Shown here in pieces: positions 42,208 to 55,158 of a stretch of DNA of 64,000 nt. The DNA comes from JBFXCS01 sp050181915 (lineage in GTDB: Bacteria > Actinomycetota > Thermoleophilia > Miltoncostaeales > Miltoncostaeaceae): NCBI GenBank assembly GCA_050181915.1, contig JBFXCS010000001.1, forward strand, positions 496,001 through 560,000, in the 5' to 3' direction. How positions within the stretch are numbered: the first letter of the stretch is position 1; every line of letters begins with the position of its first letter. The position numbers and the translations under genes were made by a program. A model generated the notes under the pieces. The model was given only the letters and a program-made list of their open reading frames with translations. It searched no databases and was not told where the DNA came from.

Positions 42208-43586
42208 GCGAGGGCGGCCGGCTGTGGGGCGGGCGCTTCGGCGCCGCCTCGGCGGAGGCCTTCGATCGCCTCAACACCTCCCTCGAGATCGACCGGCGCA
42301 TGTGGCGCCAGGACGTCGCCGGGTCGCGCGCCCACGCCCGCATGCTGGGCGCGCAGGGGATCATCCCGGCCGAGGACGCCGAGGCGATCGACGCCGGGCT
42401 GGCGCAGGTGGCCGCCGAGCTGGAGGCGGGCGACTTCGCCTTCGCCCCCGGCGACGAGGACATCCACACGGCCGTCGAGCGCCGGCTCACCGAGCTGATC
42501 GGCGATCCGGGCCGGCGGCTCCACACCGGCCGCAGCCGCAACGACCAGGTCATCACCGACACGCTGCTCTACCTGCGCGAGGCCGCCACGGCCCAGCGCG
42601 GGCTGCTGCGCGACCTGGCCGACGCCCTGCTGCGCCAGGCCGAGGCCCACGTCGACACCCTCCTGCCCGGCTACACCCACAGCCAGCGGGCCCAGCCGGT
42701 GCGCCTGGCCCACCACCTGCTGGCCTACGTCTGGATGCTCGGCCGCGACCGGGTGCGCCTCGACCACGCGATCGCCGCGACGGCCGAGTCGCCGCTCGGC
42801 TCCGGCGCGCTGTCCGGCGTCGGCTTCCCGATCGACCGCGAGGCGACCGCGCGGGAGCTGGGCTTCGAGCGGCCGTCCCGCAACAGCCTCGACGCGGTGG
42901 GCAGCCGCGACGCCCTGGTCGACTACCTGCACTTCGCCGCCCAGCTCGGCGTGCACCTGTCGCGGCTCGGCGCCGAGATCGTGGCCTGGGCGGGGGAGGA
43001 GGCCGGCTTCGTGGAGCTGGACGACGCCTTCGCGTCGGGCTCCTCGATGCTGCCGCAGAAGAAGAACCCGGACGCCGCCGAGCTGGCGCGGGCGAAGGCG
43101 CCGCGCCTGGCGGCCGACCTCGCCGGGCTGCTCGGGATGCTCAGCGGCCTGCCGCTCGCGTACAACAAGGATCTGCAGGAGGACAAGGGCTACCTGTTCG
43201 ACGCGATCGACACCCTCGACCTGCTGCTGCCGGCGATGAGCGGCATGATCGCGAGCGCCGGGTTCCGCGCCGACCGGATGGGCGCGGCCGCCGAGGGGGG
43301 CTTCCTGGCGGCCACCGATCTCGCCGACCACCTCGTCACGCTCGGGTGGCCCTTCCGGCGCGCCCACGAGGCGGTGGGCCGGCTGGTGCGCGCATGCTCC
43401 GCGGCGGGGGTGGGCCTGGCCGCCGCCGGCCCGGCCGAGCTGGCCGCCGCCGGCCTCGACGGCGTCGAGGTGCCGGAGCTCACCGCCGAGGCCTCCGTCG
43501 AGGCGAAGGCGGCCTACGGCGGCACCGCCCGCGCGGCCGTGCTCGACCAGCTCGACGCCGCCCGCGCGATGGTGGCGGCATGGTGA
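42204..43586 (+). CDS. argH: Argininosuccinate lyase
   Basis: 460 residues. Splits argininosuccinate into arginine and fumarate. WGGRFGAASAEAFDRLNTSLEIDRRMWRQDVAGSRAHA, DEDIHTAVERRLTE, HTGRSRNDQVITDTLLYLR, LLPGYTHSQRAQPVRLAHHLLAY and the fumarase-superfamily loop GSSMLPQKKNPDAAELARAK (catalytic Ser) are present. It overlaps both neighbours. argG is not in the window, so the arginine pathway is split. Confidence 0.97.
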   Translation: MSEGGRLWGGRFGAASAEAFDRLNTSLEIDRRMWRQDVAGSRAHARMLGAQGIIPAEDAEAIDAGLAQVAAELEAGDFAFAPGDEDIHTAVERRLTELIGDPGRRLHTGRSRNDQVITDTLLYLREAATAQRGLLRDLADALLRQAEAHVDTLLPGYTHSQRAQPVRLAHHLLAYVWMLGRDRVRLDHAIAATAESPLGSGALSGVGFPIDREATARELGFERPSRNSLDAVGSRDALVDYLHFAAQLGVHLSRLGAEIVAWAGEEAGFVELDDAFASGSSMLPQKKNPDAAELARAKAPRLAADLAGLLGMLSGLPLAYNKDLQEDKGYLFDAIDTLDLLLPAMSGMIASAGFRADRMGAAAEGGFLAATDLADHLVTLGWPFRRAHEAVGRLVRACSAAGVGLAAAGPAELAAAGLDGVEVPELTAEASVEAKAAYGGTARAAVLDQLDAARAMVAAW

Positions 43587-44173
43587 CCGCCGCCCCGCCG
43601 CGCTCGCTGGGGGCCGCCGAGCTGGCGGCGGGCGTCGCCGAGCTGGCGCCGGGCCTGGTCGGCTGCACCCTGCTGGTCGACGGCGTCGGCGGCACCATCG
43701 TCGAGACCGAGCGCTACCAGCACGACGATCCGGCCTCGCACAGCTTCCGCGGGCCGCGCGGTCGCGCGGCGATCATGTTCGGCCCCGGCGGCGTGCTCTA
43801 CGTGTACCGCAGCTACGGCATCCACTGGTGCGCGAACGTGGTGTGCGGCCCGGAGGGCAGCGGCGAGGCGGTGCTGCTGCGCGCGATCGCCCCCGAGCGC
43901 GGCGTCGACGCGATGCGCGCGCGCCGCGGCGAGGTGCCGGACCGGCTGCTGGGGTCGGGCCCGGGCCGGCTGACCCAGGCCCTCGGCATCGACGCCGCCC
44001 TCGACGGCGCCCCGATCGGCGCGCCCGGCGGGCGGATCGAGATCCTGCCCCGCGCCGACGAGGTCGACTTGCTGGTGGGGCCGCGCATCGGCATCAGCAA
44101 GGCGGTCGACGCGCCCTGGCGCTTCGGGCTGGCGGGCTCGCCCCACCTGTCGCGACCCTTCCCGCGCGCGTGA
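43580..44173 (+). CDS. 3-methyladenine DNA glycosylase (AAG/MPG type)
   Basis: 197 residues from ATG 43580, overlapping argH by seven bases. LVGCTLLVDGVGGTIVETERYQHDDPASHSFRGPRGRAAIMFGPGGVLYVYRSYGIHWCANVVC is the AAG fold: the catalytic Glu is in VETE and the intercalating Tyr in VYRSYGIHW. GSGPGRLTQALGID and GPRIGISKAVDAPWRFGL follow. It excises alkylated bases (3-meA, hypoxanthine). Its presence between argH and tyrS is conserved operon packing rather than function. The stop overlaps the tyrS GTG. Confidence 0.92.
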   Translation: MVTAAPPRSLGAAELAAGVAELAPGLVGCTLLVDGVGGTIVETERYQHDDPASHSFRGPRGRAAIMFGPGGVLYVYRSYGIHWCANVVCGPEGSGEAVLLRAIAPERGVDAMRARRGEVPDRLLGSGPGRLTQALGIDAALDGAPIGAPGGRIEILPRADEVDLLVGPRIGISKAVDAPWRFGLAGSPHLSRPFPRA

Positions 44174-45324
44174 GCGCCGCCGACCGGCTCGCCGCCAACG
44201 CGGTCGACGTGGTGCCCGGCGACGGCCTGGCCGCGAAGCTCGCGCTCGGCCGGCCGCTGCGGGTCAAGTTCGGCGTCGACCCCACCGCGCCCGACATCCA
44301 CCTGGGCCACACCGTGGTGCTGCAGAAGCTGCGCCAGTTCCAGGACGAGGGCCACCTGGCGGTGCTGATCATCGGCGACTGGACCGCCCGGGTCGGCGAC
44401 CCGTCCGGGCGCTCCTCCACCCGGCCCATGCTCAGCGCGGACGAGATCGAGCGCAACGCGGCCTCGTACCGTGAGCAGGCCTTCCGGGTGATCGATCCGC
44501 AGCGCACCGAGATCCGCAGCAACGGGGAGTGGTTCGGCGCGATGGGCCTCGAGCAGGTCTTCCGGCTCGCCGCCTCGACCACGGTCAACCAGCTGCTGCG
44601 CCGCAACGACTTCGCGGCCCGCATGGGAGCCGACCGGCCGGTGTCGGTGCTCGAGCTGCTCTACCCGCTGATGCAGGCCTACGACTCGGTGATGGTCGAG
44701 GCCGACGTCGAGCTCGGGGGCACCGACCAGCTCTTCAACCTGATGCTGGGCCGTGAGATGCAGGCCCACTTCGGCCGGCCCCCGCAGGTCGCGCTCACCA
44801 TGCCGATCCTCTCGGGCACCGACGGCGTGAAGAAGATGAGCAAGTCGCTGGGCAACCAGATCGGCGTGGACGATCCGGCCGACGAGCAGTTCGGCCGCAC
44901 CATGAGCATCACCGACGACGCCATGGCCGAGTGGTACCGCCTCCTGGCGCCGGCCGAGCCGCCCCCCGAGGGGCATCCCAACGAGAGCAAGCGGCGCCTC
45001 GCCCGGCTCCTGGTCGACCGCTTCCACGGCGCCGGCGCGGGGGCGAGGGCCGAGGAGGCCTTCAATCGGGTGGTGCGCGATCGCCGCGCCCCGGACGAGA
45101 TGGCCGAGATCGCCGTCCCGGCGGGCACCGTCCACCTGCCGGCCCTGCTCGCCGACGGCCTCGGCGTCGCCTCGCGCAGCGAGGCGCGCAGGCTCATCGC
45201 CGGCGGCGGCGTGTCGATCGACGGAGAGCCCGTGCGCGAGCTCGACGTGGAGGCCGCCGCCCTCGACGGGGCCGTGCTGAGGGCCGGCAAGCGCCGCTTC
45301 GCGCGCGTCCGGGTCGCTCCCTGA
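44170..45324 (+). CDS. tyrS: Tyrosyl-tRNA synthetase
   Basis: 384 residues from GTG 44170. Class I: HLGH at residues 44-47 (HIGH motif), KFGVDPTAPDIHLGHTVVLQKL context, LLYPLMQAYDSVMVEADVELGGTDQLFNLMLGR and KKMSKSLGN (KMSKS). The last ~65 residues (VASRSEARRLIAGGGVSIDGEPV) form an S4-like RNA-binding domain. This is the longer, bacterial TyrRS type (TyrZ-like length). It ends the leuB-to-tyrS run; rRNA promoter sequences start within 60 nt downstream. Confidence 0.96.
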   Translation: MSAADRLAANAVDVVPGDGLAAKLALGRPLRVKFGVDPTAPDIHLGHTVVLQKLRQFQDEGHLAVLIIGDWTARVGDPSGRSSTRPMLSADEIERNAASYREQAFRVIDPQRTEIRSNGEWFGAMGLEQVFRLAASTTVNQLLRRNDFAARMGADRPVSVLELLYPLMQAYDSVMVEADVELGGTDQLFNLMLGREMQAHFGRPPQVALTMPILSGTDGVKKMSKSLGNQIGVDDPADEQFGRTMSITDDAMAEWYRLLAPAEPPPEGHPNESKRRLARLLVDRFHGAGAGARAEEAFNRVVRDRRAPDEMAEIAVPAGTVHLPALLADGLGVASRSEARRLIAGGGVSIDGEPVRELDVEAAALDGAVLRAGKRRFARVRVAP

Positions 45325-45376
45325 CCCTTCGGGGAGGGAAAATGTCCGGAAAATGCGCGCGATCGGGGGAGGGCCC

Positions 45377-45425
45377 GTCAACCCGTCGCCGGGCGGGTTG
45401 ACCGACCGGGTCATAGCGCTATACT
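45377..45425 (+). promoter_or_regulatory. rrn promoter overlapped by a dyad
   Basis: TTGACC (45398-45403), 16-bp spacer, TATACT (45420-45425) is the best promoter in the 527-nt gap before 16S. The 9-bp inverted repeat GTCAACCCG/CGGGTTGAC (45377-45385 and 45394-45402) includes the first five bases of the -35 hexamer, so it may be both a tyrS terminator and a regulator site. Confidence 0.65.
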
Positions 45426-45851
45426 TCCGCGACCGCTGGCGAGGGACCTCCTCTTCCGGCGGCACAGAGGAGCCTGGTTGACACTCCACCCGCACGACCT
45501 CCCACTGATGGAGACGCCCGCGTAAGAGGCGCGCAATGCGCCCGCGCAGGGAGCCTCCGGACGCTACGGAGGCCGCGAAGGTGGAAACCGGGAAGCCGAG
45601 ATGGTCCGCGCATGCGGCCATCACGATCCTTGAAAACTGAACAGCATGCATCGAGATCGCCGGGTCTGACCCGCGCGATCCACGATGGCCAGGTTTAGGA
45701 CGAACCCCGTCGACCCGACGGTCCGGCGCGAGCCGCGCCGTACGGGAAGGCAACGAAGCTCGGATCGCCCCGCTCCTCGTGAGCGCGGGCAATCTCCGAA
45801 TCTCGGGTCCACCGCTCCGGCTCGCCGGCGCACCGGGCTCGTAAGCAGTTT
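45426..45851 (+). other. rRNA leader (no protein gene)
   Basis: This transcribed leader of about 420 nt contains a TTGACA hexamer at 45478 without a clear -10 partner, a hairpin GCCTCCG/CGGAGGC at 45553-45573, and the 5' strand of the 16S processing stem (45628-45649). I see no credible coding sequence. Confidence 0.6.
45628..45649 (+). other. 16S precursor processing stem, 5' strand
   Basis: CCTTGAAAACTGAACAGCATG pairs with CATGCTGTTCAGTCTTGAGG at 47586-47605, after the 16S gene, with a single A-C type mismatch region. The stem brackets 16S and is the expected RNase III substrate. Confidence 0.75.
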
Positions 45852-47397
<1,546 letters not shown>

Positions 47398-47725
47398 TCT
47401 AGGGAGTGGCGCACTGCGCCACCAGGGCTCCGGAGGCCTTTCGAGGCCACCGTCGAGCTCCCCGGCCCACCGGCCGGCGAGCGATGCCCTAGAAGAATGT
47501 CGACGACCTGGCGCGCCGGACCTTTCGTCCACCCGAAACTCAAACCTCAAGGGGTTCGTCACGGGTGGAGCGCGAAGCCCGGTGCCATGCTGTTCAGTCT
47601 TGAGGGATCGCCTCCCCCGTACGCGGGTGTGGGGTCGCCCCTCTGCTCGGGCGCCGCGCTCAGTCGAGCCGGCGCGCGTACCTTGAAAACTGCATAGCGG
47701 CAGTAGGTGTGCTCTATAGATATCT
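47398..47725 (+). other. 16S-23S internal spacer without tRNA
   Basis: About 328 nt. It contains the 3' strand of the 16S processing stem (47586-47605) and the 5' strand of the 23S stem (47681-47720). I found no tRNA acceptor or T-loop consensus in either orientation. The remainder is GC-rich hairpin sequence (around 47401-47430 and 47500-47580). Confidence 0.7.
47681..47720 (+). other. 23S precursor processing stem, 5' strand
   Basis: CCTTGAAAACTGCATAGCGG plus the following 20 nt pair with the complementary strand at 50721-50758 (TCTATGGAGCACACC and CCGCTATGCAGTCTTGAGG). It brackets 23S and shares the CTTGAAAACTG start with the 16S stem. Confidence 0.8.
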
Positions 47726-50713
<2,988 letters not shown>

Positions 50714-50774
50714 AAAAGCCTCTATGGAGCACACCGTCGCCGCTATGCAGTCTTGAGGGTATGCCCTCGAGCAT

Positions 50775-50892
50775 TTCCGGTGGTCTTAGCGAGAGGGACA
50801 CACCTCTTCCCATTCCGAACAGAGTCGTTAAGCCTCTCAGCGCCGATGGTACTCCGAGCGAAGGCTCGCGGGAGAGTAGGTCGCCGCCGGGA
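50775..50892 (+). rRNA. rrf: 5S ribosomal RNA
   Basis: About 118 nt: TCCGGTGGTCTTAGCGAGAG at the start, then CCATTCCGAACAGAGTCGTT, the CGCCGATGGTACTCC helix and AGAGTAGGTCGCCGCCGGGA at the end. The two ends (TCCGGTGG with CCGCCGGGA) form the terminal stem. It follows 23S by about 60 nt. Confidence 0.95.
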
Positions 50893-50903
50893 TTGATGTG
50901 AGA

Positions 50904-50949
50904 CACGAGTAAGGGCCGCGGAGCACCGTCTCCGCGGCCCTTACTCGTG
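50904..50949 (+). terminator. rRNA operon terminator
   Basis: A perfect 20-bp stem (50904-50923 with 50930-50949) and a 6-nt loop CACCGT lie 12 bases after 5S. It is the strongest hairpin in the window. Confidence 0.9.
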
Positions 50950-50972
50950 CTGGGGATCCCGTCGCCGGGCGC

Positions 50973-51218
50973 TCAGCACGGGTCGCCGTCGGCGGCCGGC
51001 GGCACGAGGCGCAGGCGGGCGCCGTGCCGGTGCGCGGGCTGCGCGGCGTGGACGGGCGGCGCGCCGTAGGGCGGCACGTCGCGCCGCAGGCGGCGGGCCA
51101 GCCGGCCCAGGGGGCCCAGCCGGCGTGCGCGCGACGCGACCACCGCCGACGCGGCCGCGGCGTCGGCGGCGTCCAGCCGCTGGCGAAGGGCCATGTTGGT
51201 GAGATCGGTCTGGCTCAC
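50973..51218 (-). CDS. Small basic protein of unknown function
   Basis: 81 residues from GTG 51218, with AGGGAG ten bases upstream. The N-terminal half SQTDLTNMALRQRLDAADAAAASAVVASRARR is helical; the centre (LGPLGRLARRLRRDVPPYG) is strongly basic; the tail ends GDPC. The gene lies between the rRNA terminator and a LysR regulator and is divergent from that regulator across 91 nt. I recognise no family. It is the likely regulator target by position. Confidence 0.5.
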   Translation of the reverse strand: MSQTDLTNMALRQRLDAADAAAASAVVASRARRLGPLGRLARRLRRDVPPYGAPPVHAAQPAHRHGARLRLVPPAADGDPC

Positions 51219-51309
51219 GGTGGTCTCCCTGATCGGACGGAATGTTCGATGGGAATAGGATGACCGCGATTGCCGATAAGGACCAGTCGGATTAGCATTG
51301 GGAGCCATC
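51219..51309. promoter_or_regulatory. Divergent promoter region, LysR gene / small protein
   Basis: This 91-nt AT-richer gap holds both promoters. CCGA-n10-TCGG (around 51274-51292) is a weak dyad that could be a LysR box. No other clear element is seen. Confidence 0.3.
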
Positions 51310-52260
51310 ATGGAACGTGATGGATGGCTGCGCGTCGAGGTGCGCCACCTGGCGGCCCTGCGGGCGGTGGCCCGCGAGGGCTCGTTCGGCGCCGCGGCCC
51401 TGTCGCTGGGGTACACCCAGTCGGCGGTGTCGCAGCAGATCGCGACGCTCGAGCGGGCGGTGGGCGAGACGCTCATCGATCGGCCGGGCGGGCCGCGCAA
51501 GGTGGCCCTGACCGAGGCCGGCGAGGTGCTGCTGCGCCACGCGGAGAGGATCGTGGCGGGCATGGAGGCGGCGTGGGCCGACCTCAACGCCCTGTCGCTC
51601 GGCGCGGCCGGGAACCTGCGGGTGGGGACCTACCAGAGCGTGGGCACGCGCATCCTGCCGGCGCTGGTGCGGCGCCTGATGGCGGAGCGGCCGGGCATGG
51701 AGGTGCTGCTCACGGAGTCGGCGTCCGACCGCGAGCTGCTCGACCAGCTGGAGCGGGGCGAGACCGACCTCAGCTTCACCGTGCTGCCGCTCGACGACGG
51801 CCCCTTCGAGGCGGTGGAGCTGCTGCGCGACCCCTACGTGATCGTGGCGGCGGCCGACTCGGAGATGGCGCGGGCGGGACGTCCCCCCAGCCTCGAGGAC
51901 CTGTCGGCCGTGCCGGTGATCGGCAGCAGGCACTGCCTGGCCGGCGCGCGCCTCGAGAAGCATCTGGCCGACCGGGGCCTGCCGCTGAACATCGTGTTCC
52001 GCTCCGACGACAACGGCACCATGCAGGGCCTGGCCGGGACCGGCATGGCGGTCGCGATCACGGCCCTCCTCGCCGTCGATCCGGCCGATCCGAACACCGT
52101 CGCCCTGCGTCCCGCCGCCGACCTGCCGTCGCGCCGGATCGGCCTCGCCTGGCACCGGGACCGGTCGCTGTCGTCCTCGGCGCGGGCGTTCATCGACGCC
52201 GCCGTGAGCCTGTGCGCCGAGATGCAGCCGGAGATGGACGCCGCTCCCACGCTCCCCTGA
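51310..52260 (+). CDS. LysR-family transcriptional regulator
   Basis: 316 residues from ATG 51310, with GGGAG five bases upstream; TTG 51298 would add four residues. The helix-turn-helix is LAALRAVAREGSFGAAALSLGYTQSAVSQQIATLERAVG, then the linker helix and an effector domain (LRVGTYQSVGTRILPALVRRL, GETDLSFTVLPLDD, GLAGTGMAVAITALLAVD). The signal is unknown. By position it regulates itself and the divergent 81-residue protein. Confidence 0.92.
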   Translation: MERDGWLRVEVRHLAALRAVAREGSFGAAALSLGYTQSAVSQQIATLERAVGETLIDRPGGPRKVALTEAGEVLLRHAERIVAGMEAAWADLNALSLGAAGNLRVGTYQSVGTRILPALVRRLMAERPGMEVLLTESASDRELLDQLERGETDLSFTVLPLDDGPFEAVELLRDPYVIVAAADSEMARAGRPPSLEDLSAVPVIGSRHCLAGARLEKHLADRGLPLNIVFRSDDNGTMQGLAGTGMAVAITALLAVDPADPNTVALRPAADLPSRRIGLAWHRDRSLSSSARAFIDAAVSLCAEMQPEMDAAPTLP

Positions 52261-52301
52261 GGCCGACGGGCGCTGCGGGGGCCGCTGGTACGATCGCCGC
52301 G

Positions 52302-53633
52302 ATGGCGATGGCATCACCGGAGGGCACCGACACGCCGGACTGCATCGTCGTGGGCGGCGGCCTGGCGGGCCTCTCGTGCGCCCTCGGGCTCGCCCGCGCG
52401 GGCCGCTCGGTCCACCTGATCGAGGCCGAGACGGCCGTCGGCGGCCGCGCGCGCAGCGTCTGGCACGGCGGCCGGCCGGTGGACATGGGCATCCACGTCA
52501 TCCTGGGCGGCTACCAACGGACGCGCAGGCTGCTGAAGGCGATCGACCTGCCGCGGCGCGACCTGCGGCCGGTGGAGGGCGTGGTGTTCATGCGCGCCGG
52601 CGAGCGCCGGGTGCTGGGGGCCTCGCGCCTGCGCGGCGCGCGGCTGCCGGGCATCGGCGCCCCCGACCGGGTGCGGCTGGCCCGCCTGGTCGCCGAGGTC
52701 GCCGGCCGCCCGCACGAGGCGCTGCTGGCCCGCGACGACGACGCCGCCTCGGCGGACGCCCTGCTGCTGGCCCGCGGCTTCTCCGGCGAGGCGATCGAGG
52801 GCCTGCTGCGGCCCCTGCTCGGGACGCTGCTGCTCGACCGGGGCCTCGCGGTGGACCCCGGCTACTTCCGCTGCGTGCTCGCCATGCTGCTGAAGGGCCC
52901 GGCGGTGATGCCGGCGGACGGCATCGGCATGGTCGCCGAGTGGACGGCCGCGGCGATCGGCCAGGCGGGCGGGCGGGTGGAGACCGGCGTCCGCGTCGAG
53001 GCCCTCGACGCCGGCCCGGACGGCGCCTCGGTCGCGGCGGTCGCGACATCCGACGGGCGGCGCCTCGCGGCCCGCCAGGTCGTGCTCGCCGTCGACGCCC
53101 CGGCGGCGCGGCGCCTGCTGGCCCCGCTCGACGCCGCCGCTGCGGAGCGGATCCCCACGGAGGGCGCCTCGGCGACGACGGCCGCCTTCGCCCTCCGACG
53201 GCCGCTCTACAGTGGGCGCGTGATCCTGCTGAACGCCGACGACGCCCCCTCCGGGCGGCCGCGCATCGACGCCGTCTGCCAGACCACCGGCATCGGCCGG
53301 CCGGGCGCGTCCGAGGGGCCGCACATCCTGCTCGCGACGGCCGTCACCACGGGCGGCGCGCCCTTCGAGGGCATCGCGGGCGAGGTGGGCTCGCTGGTGA
53401 GGCGCTGGGCGCCCGGCTACGACTGGGCGGGCCAGGCCGAGCTGATCGACGTCTACGAGGCCCCCTACGCCCACTACCGGTCCACGGCGGGCGTGCGCCG
53501 CTCCCTGCCCGGCCACCGCACGGCCCTGCGCAACCTGATCCTGGCGGGGGAGTACACCAGCCTGCCGTCGATCGAGGGCGCCGTCGCCGGCGGCGCGCGG
53601 GCGGCGGAGATCGTGGACGCGCTCATCCCGTGA
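52302..53633 (+). CDS. FAD-dependent amine-oxidase/phytoene-desaturase-like protein
   Basis: 443 residues. CIVVGGGLAGLSCALGLARAGRSVHLIEAETAVGGRA is a complete dinucleotide-binding fold with the desaturase-type GG-R-A tail; the C-terminal FAD motif is LILAGEYTSLPSIEGAVAGGARAAEIV. This pattern matches hydroxysqualene dehydroxylase HpnE and carotenoid desaturases, enzymes of isoprenoid metabolism. No hpnC/hpnD or crtB neighbour is present, so the substrate is open. TACGAT at 52289-52294 lies seven bases before the ATG. The stop overlaps xseA. Confidence 0.82.
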   Translation: MAMASPEGTDTPDCIVVGGGLAGLSCALGLARAGRSVHLIEAETAVGGRARSVWHGGRPVDMGIHVILGGYQRTRRLLKAIDLPRRDLRPVEGVVFMRAGERRVLGASRLRGARLPGIGAPDRVRLARLVAEVAGRPHEALLARDDDAASADALLLARGFSGEAIEGLLRPLLGTLLLDRGLAVDPGYFRCVLAMLLKGPAVMPADGIGMVAEWTAAAIGQAGGRVETGVRVEALDAGPDGASVAAVATSDGRRLAARQVVLAVDAPAARRLLAPLDAAAAERIPTEGASATTAAFALRRPLYSGRVILLNADDAPSGRPRIDAVCQTTGIGRPGASEGPHILLATAVTTGGAPFEGIAGEVGSLVRRWAPGYDWAGQAELIDVYEAPYAHYRSTAGVRRSLPGHRTALRNLILAGEYTSLPSIEGAVAGGARAAEIVDALIP

Positions 53634-54892
53634 AGGTCGTCGGCACCCGGCGGGTCTTCTCGGTCGAGGAGGTCGGCGCCCGCCTCGCGGCCATGTTCGA
53701 CGGCCTGCGGTCGTTCTGGGTGGAGGCCGAGATCCAGGAGGTGAGGCCGGCCCGCGGGCAGGTCTACTTCACGCTGCGCGGCGAGAACGCCATCGACGCG
53801 CACATGAACCGCATCGTGTTCGACCGCCTGGCCGCCACGCCGGCCGACGGCGACCTGGTGCAGGCCTACGGGCGGATCGAGTTCTGGTCGAAGCGCTCGC
53901 AGGTGCGCATGCGCGTGGAGCGCCTCGAGCCGGCCGGGGACGGGCTGCTGCGCGCCCGCATCGCCGAGCTGCGCGCCCGCCTGGCGGCCGAGGGCCTGCT
54001 CGACCCGGCGCGGCGGCGGCCGGTGCCGCTGCTGCCCCGGCGGGTGGGGCTCGTGACGAGCGCGGTCGGGGCGGCGCGCGACGACTTCCTGCGCAACGCC
54101 TGGGCGCGCTTCCCGGCCGCCGACATCCTGCTGGTGGACGTGCCGGTGCAGGGCGACGACGCTCCCCGCCTGATCGCGCGGGCGGTGCGCCACCTCGACG
54201 CCGTGCGCGATGTCGACGTGATCGTGGTCGCGCGCGGCGGCGGGTCGCTGGAGGACCTGATGGCCTTCAACAGCGAGCCCGCCTGCCGGGCGGTGGCCGC
54301 GGCGGCGACGCCCGTGGTCTCGGCGGTCGGGCACGAGCGCGACGTGACGCTGTGCGACGAGGTGGCCGACCTGCGGGTCTCCACGCCGACCGCGGCCGCC
54401 GAGGCCGTCCTGCCCAGCATGGAGGCGCTGCGGGTGCGCCTGGCCGATGCGCAGGGCGCCTCCGTCCGCGGCCTGCTGCGGGCGCGGGCCGCCGCCGAGC
54501 GCGAGACCGCGCGGCGAGCCGCCGACCTGGTGCGCGCCCTGCGCGGGCGCGGCGCCGTCGCCGGCGACCGGGTGGAGCGCCTGGCGCCGCGCCTCGGCGC
54601 CGCCCTGGCACGGCGGGCCGCGCGGGCGCCGGGCGAGCTCGACGCCGCCGGCGCGGCGCTGGCGCGGGCGGGCGCCGGCCGGGTGGCCGAGTCGGCCCGG
54701 CGGGTGGAGCGGGCCGAGGCGCTGCTGGGTCTGCTGTCGCCGCGGGCGACCGTCGCCCGCGGCTACGCCATCGTGCGCGAGGCGGCGACCGACGCCGTGG
54801 TGGCCGACGCCGGCGCCGTCGCCCCCGGCGCGGCGCTCTCGATCGAGATGCGCGACGGCCGCCTGCCGGCGCGCGCCCGGGGGCGGCCGTGA
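53630..54892 (+). CDS. xseA: Exodeoxyribonuclease VII large subunit
   Basis: 420 residues from GTG 53630 (GTGA overlap). An N-terminal OB-fold (FWVEAEIQEVRPARGQVYFTLRG) is followed by the catalytic domain with VGLVTSAVGAARDDFL, VIVVARGGGSLEDLMAFNSE and PVVSAVGHERDVTLCDEVADLRVSTPTAAAE, then a long coiled-coil region and the C-terminal domain LLSPRATVARGYAIV. It degrades single-stranded DNA with XseB. The two genes overlap by four bases. Confidence 0.95.
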   Translation: MKVVGTRRVFSVEEVGARLAAMFDGLRSFWVEAEIQEVRPARGQVYFTLRGENAIDAHMNRIVFDRLAATPADGDLVQAYGRIEFWSKRSQVRMRVERLEPAGDGLLRARIAELRARLAAEGLLDPARRRPVPLLPRRVGLVTSAVGAARDDFLRNAWARFPAADILLVDVPVQGDDAPRLIARAVRHLDAVRDVDVIVVARGGGSLEDLMAFNSEPACRAVAAAATPVVSAVGHERDVTLCDEVADLRVSTPTAAAEAVLPSMEALRVRLADAQGASVRGLLRARAAAERETARRAADLVRALRGRGAVAGDRVERLAPRLGAALARRAARAPGELDAAGAALARAGAGRVAESARRVERAEALLGLLSPRATVARGYAIVREAATDAVVADAGAVAPGAALSIEMRDGRLPARARGRP

Positions 54893-55158
54893 GCGGCGGG
54901 CCGCGGGAGCCGGCGGAATCCCTCACCTTCGAGGAGGCCCTGAGGCGGCTCGACGAGGTCGTGGCGCGCCTCGAGAGCGGCGAGGTGGGCCTGGAGGAGG
55001 CCGTCGCCCTCTTCGAGCGCGGCCAGGGTTACCTGGCGGTCTGCCGCGACCGCCTCGGCGCCGCTCAGAAGCGGATCGAGGAGCTGACGGCGGAGGGGCT
55101 GCCCGACGCGGGAGCCGGTCCGGAGGCCGCCGCGGGGGAGTCGCCGCCCCCCTTCTGA
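54889..55158 (+). CDS. xseB: Exodeoxyribonuclease VII small subunit
   Basis: 89 residues from GTG 54889. LTFEEALRRLDEVVARLESGEVGLEEAVALFERGQGYLAVCRDRL is the standard XseB helical hairpin. Several copies pack along the XseA coiled coil. It ends with a Pro-rich tail. Its last 94 bases overlap the end of the minus-strand gene 55065-55733. Confidence 0.95.
   Translation: MSGGPREPAESLTFEEALRRLDEVVARLESGEVGLEEAVALFERGQGYLAVCRDRLGAAQKRIEELTAEGLPDAGAGPEAAAGESPPPF

Noticed and set aside
45478..45506. Second rrn promoter from TTGACA at 45478
   Set aside because: No acceptable -10 hexamer at 16-18 bp; kept only as a note in the leader entry.
47398..47725. tRNA-Ile or tRNA-Ala in the rRNA spacer
   Set aside because: No acceptor stem, anticodon loop or T-loop consensus on either strand.
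50904..50949. Mobile-element end or attachment site from the perfect 20-bp inverted repeat
   Set aside because: Its place 12 nt after 5S and its tight 6-nt loop make it an rRNA terminator.
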